From contig OX421965.1 of assembly GCA_949128115.1 (NCBI GenBank), forward strand, positions 32,297,681 to 32,361,680: DNA of 64,000 nucleotides, written 5' to 3'. Source of the DNA: Anaspis maculata. Taxonomy: Eukaryota; Arthropoda; Insecta; Coleoptera; Scraptiidae. Each line of letters begins with the position of its first letter. The first letter of the stretch is position 1. The notes beneath the pieces were generated by a model, which saw only the letters and a list, made by a program, of their open reading frames with translations, was not told where the DNA came from and made no database searches. The translations under genes were made by a program, and so were the position numbers. Below are positions 59,170 through 64,000 of the stretch, piece after piece.

Positions 59170-59245
59170 TTCCAGCTTCCTACTTTATGTTTGCTCCAAA
59201 AAGTCATTCTACTGAAAATGAAAAGTGAATGGGATATACTCATAG
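59170..59245 (+). repeat. Single arm of the 7.4-kb palindrome family
   Basis: CCAAAAAGTCATT.(C/T)ACTGAAAAT and GTG.ATGGGATATAC match 7575-7630 in the same order. The opposite arm is missing. Confidence 0.75.
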
Positions 59246-59439
59246 GTAGAACAGTGAAAAAGTCTAGACACCTTGGTTTTTGTAAATTTCACTGGTTTGG
59301 TTTCAGATCACCGTGCCCAAGTTGATTCCATCAACCTAAAATTGACCATACTAGATTTTCCGCACGCGATGGTACCTAGATACCTACTGAAGCCTGAATG
59401 AGAGAAAAATAAAAAAAGCCGTAGAACGTTGCACCTTTA

Positions 59440-60960
59440 GGCCAGGCGGTAGGTCCTTCTGGACAGAAAAAATTCCGACCAAAGCTTTTATGGTGTCAAA
59501 CTCTTCGTAAGGTCAGTAGGTATCTACCACTGAGTTTCCGCCCAAAAACGAGTTGTGCTGATTCCTCCACATCTGCCCAAAGGTAAAAGATGTCTTGAAG
59601 GTGCAAAAAGACCTGTTGAACCCCCGTACTTTTTCATTTTATTTGCCTCAATGCAAACGTACAACTCTTACGCAAACATTGGAAGCATTTGTCATCATCT
59701 CTGTGCCAGTCTTACTGTTGAAAAAAAAGATTTCTTTGTGCGGGTCAGATAAATCACATTTTATTGTTTTTCCACACAAGAAAACGATGGAGCAACATGT
59801 ATTTTGGATGTTTTCTAATAACTTGTACTTACTGAACCCATTCATGGCGTTAAAATTTCAATAACAGCATTTTTAAAGATGTTGCCCGCTAAGAAGTGAA
59901 TAATTTTTATCCGCCTGTTCAGCAGCAGTTTTTTCAATTTTACTTAACACCGTTCTCGAAAATTTTAAAGGAAATGACAAGCTGGAACTGTTTTCTGATG
60001 ATATTATATCTGGCTTAACCGCGGCACGCTTTTTAAAAGTGTAGGAAACTGATTTCTTTTTGAGCTGTTCTATTTTACCTGTGTGCGGCCGTGCCTACTT
60101 GACATAGACCGGACTGATTACACAAGCTTGGAAATGTACTCTTTTCCAGCTTTAAAACACGACTATTAATGATAAAATAATATATAATTTCTTCATAAAT
60201 CAATGTACAAAGTCTTAATAATAATGGTCGCGTTTTAAAGCTGGAAAAGAGTACATTTCCAAGCTCGTGTAATCAGTCTGGTCTATGTCAAGTAGGCACG
60301 GCCGCACGCGGGTGAAACAGGACCTCTCGGAAAGAAATCAGTTTTTTAGACTTTCAAGTCCGTGCCGCGGTTGAGCCAGGCATGATATCGTTAGAGAAGA
60401 GTTTGAGCTTTTCATTCCTTATGAAATTTTCGCAAACGGTGTTTGGTAAAATTGAAAAACTTGCTGCTGAACAGGCGGGTAAAAATTATTCACTTTTTTG
60501 CTGGCAACATCTTCAAAAATGCTGTTATTGAAATTTTAATGCCACAAATGGGTTCAATGGATACGAGTTATTGGAAAGCATACAAAATACATGTTGTTCC
60601 ATCGTTTTCTTGTGTGAAAAAAACGATTAAATGTCATTTATCTGACCCGCACCAAGAAATCTTTGTTTTCAACAGTAAGACTGGCACAGAGATGATGACA
60701 GATGCTTCCAATGTTTGCGTAAGAGTTGTACGTTTGCGTTTAGGCAAATATAGCGAAAAAGTACGGAGGTTTAACAGGTCTTTTTGCACTTTTGAGGCAT
60801 CCGTTACCTTCGCGCAGATGTGGAGGAATCAGCACAACTCGTTTTTGGGCGGAAACTCAGTGGTAGATAACTACTGACCTTACGAAGAGTTTGACACCAT
60901 AAAAGCTTTGGTCGGAGTTTTTTCCAGATTGTAGCGATTTTACCGACATACCGCCTGGCC
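59440..60960. mobile_element. 1.5-kb palindromic element, GGCCAGGCGGTA family, copy 2 (complete)
   Basis: It starts GGCCAGGCGGTAGG and ends CATACCGCCTGGCC, with A and T outside (TA flank likely). The arms are ~0.7 kb and the loop at ~60150-60220 is the reverse complement of the loop in copy 1, so the two copies lie in opposite orientation. The left terminal region has a small internal deletion relative to the right terminus. Arm blocks CCGCCCAAAAACGAGTTGTG and GGAAATGTACTCTTTTCCAG are shared by all four arms. No recognisable protein. Confidence 0.92.
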
Positions 60961-60969
60961 TACTTCCGG

Positions 60970-61887
60970 AGAAGCCGCGTTTTTTCCCTGATGCTGCGTT
61001 CTGATACTATTCGGCAAGACGAGTTGAACTCACATATCCGTCGAAAACGAAAAGTTAAGGATTGAGAGCTGTTCATACTGTACAAAGTTTCTGGACATCT
61101 ACATCGACAGGGAGCTATCTTGGCAGCCCTATATTGGCTACGTTTGTAAAACACTGAACAGTACCATCTATCTCTTGATTCGGCTGCGCAAGGTGATGGA
61201 CACGAAAGATCTTATCAGCATCTACTACGCTCGGGCTTATTCCATCTTGTCCCACAATGTCATATTTTGAGGTGGTGCCGTCGGCGCCAGTAGGATGTTC
61301 ATAACTCAAAAGCGGATGATTCGCACTATTTTCAACTTGACTTTCTCAACAATCTCAACATCTGGTAGAGAAACTTTTCAAAAAAAAATGGACTCTCAAC
61401 TTTCCCGGCCATCTACATTTTCAAGGTTGTTCTGTTTGTCAGGACGAACATGTCGAGATTTGACAGAAACGGTCAATTCCATTTATACTCCACCAGGTCC
61501 ATGGACAAATTGAGCTCGACGCTGCACAGAACATCGGCATTTGAGAGGTCCGCAGCATACGCTGGCGTCAGATTTTACAATGGGCTTCCCGATGCCATTC
61601 GAAATATTGAAAGCCCGAGCCTCTTTGAAAAGCGATTGAGGTATTTCTTAGTCGACAGATGCATTCATGCATCGAATGAACTCTAGCCCTTGTGTTGGGT
61701 CGCTGACCTACCAAGATGGGTGGCTTTTTGTTGGTGACTGATCTAACCGACTGTTTTAATTATATGTTGTTTGTACTAATCGTTATGTGCTGTAATTAAA
61801 AGAGTTCATATTTTTGATAATGATAAATCCCACACCTATTACTATGTAGCCTAAAAGGAAATAAAGACTCTGATTTGATTTGATTTG
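60970..61887 (+). pseudogene. 5'-truncated LINE: reverse-transcriptase C-terminal fragment with 3' tail
   Basis: One frame reads FLDIYIDRELSWQPYIGYVC, then LNSTIYLLIRLRKVMDTKDL, ISIYYARAYSILSHNVIF and, after a TGA (Trp in relatives), GGAVGASRMFITQKRMIRTI. This is the conserved post-RT region of jockey/CR1-type non-LTR elements. After a frameshift in ~61440-61460 it continues ...LYSTRS...AYAGVRFYNGLPDAIRNIES to the stop at 61684-61686. The 3' region has AATAAA at 61860 and a (TGATT)3TG tail at 61871-61887, typical of LINE 3' ends. RT catalytic motifs are absent (5' truncation). The 5' junction abuts the palindromic element that ends at 60960, so that element may have cut it or provided the insertion site. 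Clade not assignable by eye. Confidence 0.88.
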
Positions 61888-62125
61888 AAACTCATCGATG
61901 GTGAGCTGTGATTCTCTTTGGAGAGCTGAGTTGAATTTCCTTGATGCTGAGCTTTAATCCTTCTTCGGGAGCTGAAGTGAAACCCATCGATATCAAGCTT
62001 TGATCCTCTGCTGAGAGCTGAGTTGAAACCCATCGATGCTGAGTTTTGATCATCTCTGGGAGATGAGTTGAAGCCCATGTATGCTGAGTTTTAATCCTTC
62101 TCGAGAAGCTGAGTTGAAGCCCACG
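61888..62125 (-). repeat. Degenerate tandem array, GAGTTGAAACCCATCGATGCT type
   Basis: Five to six units of ~45-50 bp: GAGCTGAGTTGAA.CCCATCG, ATGCTGAGTTTTGATC and CTTCTCGGGAG. This is the reverse complement of the family at 10936-11530. It starts directly at the LINE's 3' tail. Confidence 0.8.
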
Positions 62126-63180
62126 ATTGATATAGACAAGACCTTGGAGAGTGCCTTTGAGTGACTGCGGTGAGCTCGGTGGACGAAGAGAGAGACCTGG
62201 GACTTGGTGAGTCGAGACTGGTGTTACCATTGAGCTTTGGCGTTGAAAATGTCTAATGGGGCTCTTGCGCGTTCGTTTTGAATCTACATGTACGTGCTAG
62301 TGTCTGTTCTGGCAAACCGTCTCAGTTTCCGCCTCGCCCTCTGTTAGGTATGTCTTACAGAAATCAGAAAAGGTAACCGAGCCTTTGAGATTGCGCTTTG
62401 GTTTTGGCTAACGGAGAACTAGACCTCGGGTCAGATCTAGAAACTTGAATTTCACGAGAACAGTTGAAAATCTAGCACTGAAATTGGACTAAAATTGCCC
62501 TTGGTCAAACGAGAGTCAGATCCTTGAATAGAGTCGCAATTGTTAAAAATGAATTGGTTTAGGATAAACTCATCCCCTCCCTTGCAAACTGGTATTTCTG
62601 TTACAGCATTCGACTAAAATCAAAGATGATATATGATCCTGCTTGTGAAATCAGAAAGATCTTATTCAAAGATGATGATATCAATCCAGACCTATTTGAC
62701 GACGCTACCGTTGAGATGAGAAATTTGTAAAATAAATTGTTATCAGGGCTCGAAGCAGGTATGATGTAGGTGGCGATTATTCAGTGGTAGGGTGGTAATT
62801 ATTTTTAAGCCTTTCCGCGTCAGCTCGTCGGCGAACAGCCTGTATAGTCGGCTATTTGTACTTTATTTATTCTAAATACAGCGTTCTCTCACGTACTGGT
62901 GAATAACAGATAATCTTGTGCATATACGGGGTGTGCTCAAAAAGTTCTCCACAATAAAGTTTTGTTGAAAATCAGTCCAAAAATCAATTTTGGTCAAGGT
63001 GCAGGTCAGGTATTCGTCGGAGGGTTGGGGTGTTGGGACTTCTGAAATGATTGGGGTAATGTCATCATTATGGCAACAGTTCAGATAATTTAGCTATTTC
63101 AGCTTGCAGTATGGAGGTGAGACTAGGTAAAGGATCGAGCCTTAAATCAACCACTGTGACTTGTATATGTATAGTCTTTA
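62126..63180. other. No supported feature
   Basis: A CGGGGTGTGCTC end-like motif at ~62938 has no partner. No gene or array seen. Confidence 0.45.
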
Positions 63181-63182
63181 TA

Positions 63183-64000
63183 CAGGGTGTTTCAGTGCCC
63201 TTGCATAAAATTTCGGGAGGTGATTCCTCTCGAAGTGAAACAGAGTTTTTAATTATTTGCTCGAGACATGTCAAGGTGAAGAACTATAAATTTGATGTAG
63301 AATGGTGACTAAACATTGCAAATATACACGCAAAATTTCAAACAAATCTGGCCAGTGGCGGCGGAGTTAGAAGGGGTTGGGGTAGGTTGAACTGTCAGGA
63401 AAAAAGTCTGGAATCCGTTCGTATTTTGTTTGCACATTTGGATAGACTTGTTCAAGACTAATGTTTTATGCCCCTTGCATTTTTTTTGTAGGATGCACCG
63501 TTCACGAGTAATAGTGAAAAAACCAGGAACGTGCGACATGACATGCGGTTTTTATTTATTTTTTTTGTCAGAAAGTTATAGGTAGGTACCTATCTCATGT
63601 GCAAATGAAAGGTAGAGACTATTTTAATGTGCAAACAAAAATATGACCGGAACGTAGACTGTTTTCAAAGAATTGGTCCCCACTGGAGAGATTTGTTTGG
63701 TTTTTGTTTCTTTTTTTTTGAACAGGGAGATTTTTCTACAGTGCAAATAAAACACGTGTGAGACTCACAACAAATTCAACCATTATCAGTAGAGTTGGGC
63801 AGTTGAGGGTTGGGGTCGGTCAACCACCAGAAGAAAATTATTCGACACCTTCCTGGCTTTTCCACTGTTACTCGTGAACGGTGTATCCTACGGGAAAAAT
63901 GCAAGAGACATAAAAGTTTATTCTTGAACAAGTTATCAAAATGTGCAAACAAAATTACAAACGGATTGAAGACATTTTTTTTCTGACAGTTCAACCTGCC
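63183..64000. mobile_element. CAGGGTG-family palindromic element, cut by window edge
   Basis: The left end TA-CAGGGTGTTTCAGTGCCC is at 63183. 63381-63530 (GGTAGGTTGAACTGTCAG, TTGTTTGCACATTT, AGGATGCACCGTTCACGAGT) is the inverted copy of ~63850-64000. The right terminus lies outside the window. From the axis it should end near position 64198. Confidence 0.85.

Overview
This is 64 kb of eukaryotic nuclear DNA, almost certainly from an arthropod. The best guess is a hemipteran insect (low confidence). The reasons are the AT-rich, intron-like sequence, a tRNA-derived SINE, insect-type Tc1/mariner, DD41D and LINE protein remnants, hAT-like and LTR ends, and many scattered runs of the TAGGTACCTA type that I associate with sternorrhynchan and lepidopteran genomes. 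I found no intact host protein-coding gene. The only recognisable protein sequences are three dead transposable-element genes: a Tc1-like transposase (26.8-27.8 kb, +), a DUF4817/DDE_3 transposase with DD41D spacing (51.8-52.9 kb, -), and the C-terminal part of a LINE reverse transcriptase (61.0-61.7 kb, +).

The dominant theme is palindromic DNA. One group consists of long-armed inverted repeats (0.55-2.9 kb) bounded by CAGGGTG...CACCCTG and TA. Members lie at 5.4-6.5, 12.0-13.9, 31.8-33.9, 34.4-34.9, 44.7-45.6, 51.0-53.9, 57.1-58.9 and 63.2->64.0 kb. Only the 51.0-53.9 kb member carries a transposase remnant. A second group is a 1.5-kb palindrome with ends GGCCAGGCGGTA, present twice in opposite orientation (41.0-42.5 and 59.4-61.0 kb). 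The third group is short foldback MITEs of 100-260 bp.

Region by region: 0-8 kb holds dispersed repeats, a SINE and small palindromes. 8.4-14.9 kb is a cluster of degenerate tandem arrays organised as two Foldback-like composites, in which short-unit arrays sit in opposite orientation at the two ends. 15-30 kb is the quietest part: AT-rich sequence with a solo LTR (20.5-20.9 kb, 4-bp target duplication), one TIR element and the Tc1-like pseudogene. 30.75-37.37 kb is a 6.6-kb palindrome with about 1.06-kb arms, loaded with nested insertions up to four levels deep. 37-49 kb holds short MITEs, tandem duplications and palindromes. 49.8-54.8 kb holds two copies of a dispersed repeat; one is interrupted by a 692-bp hAT-like element with a perfect 16-bp TIR and a 9-bp target duplication, and the DD41D element lies between the copies. 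57-64 kb holds further palindromes, the LINE fragment and another tandem array.

Three nested insertions can be dated and checked internally, because the unoccupied target is preserved in a palindrome's opposite arm or in a paralogous repeat copy. Palindrome symmetry also runs beyond the CAGGGTG ends in two elements, which may reflect insertion at a palindrome axis or inverted duplication of an element together with its flank. All similarities were judged by eye; no alignment or database search was run.
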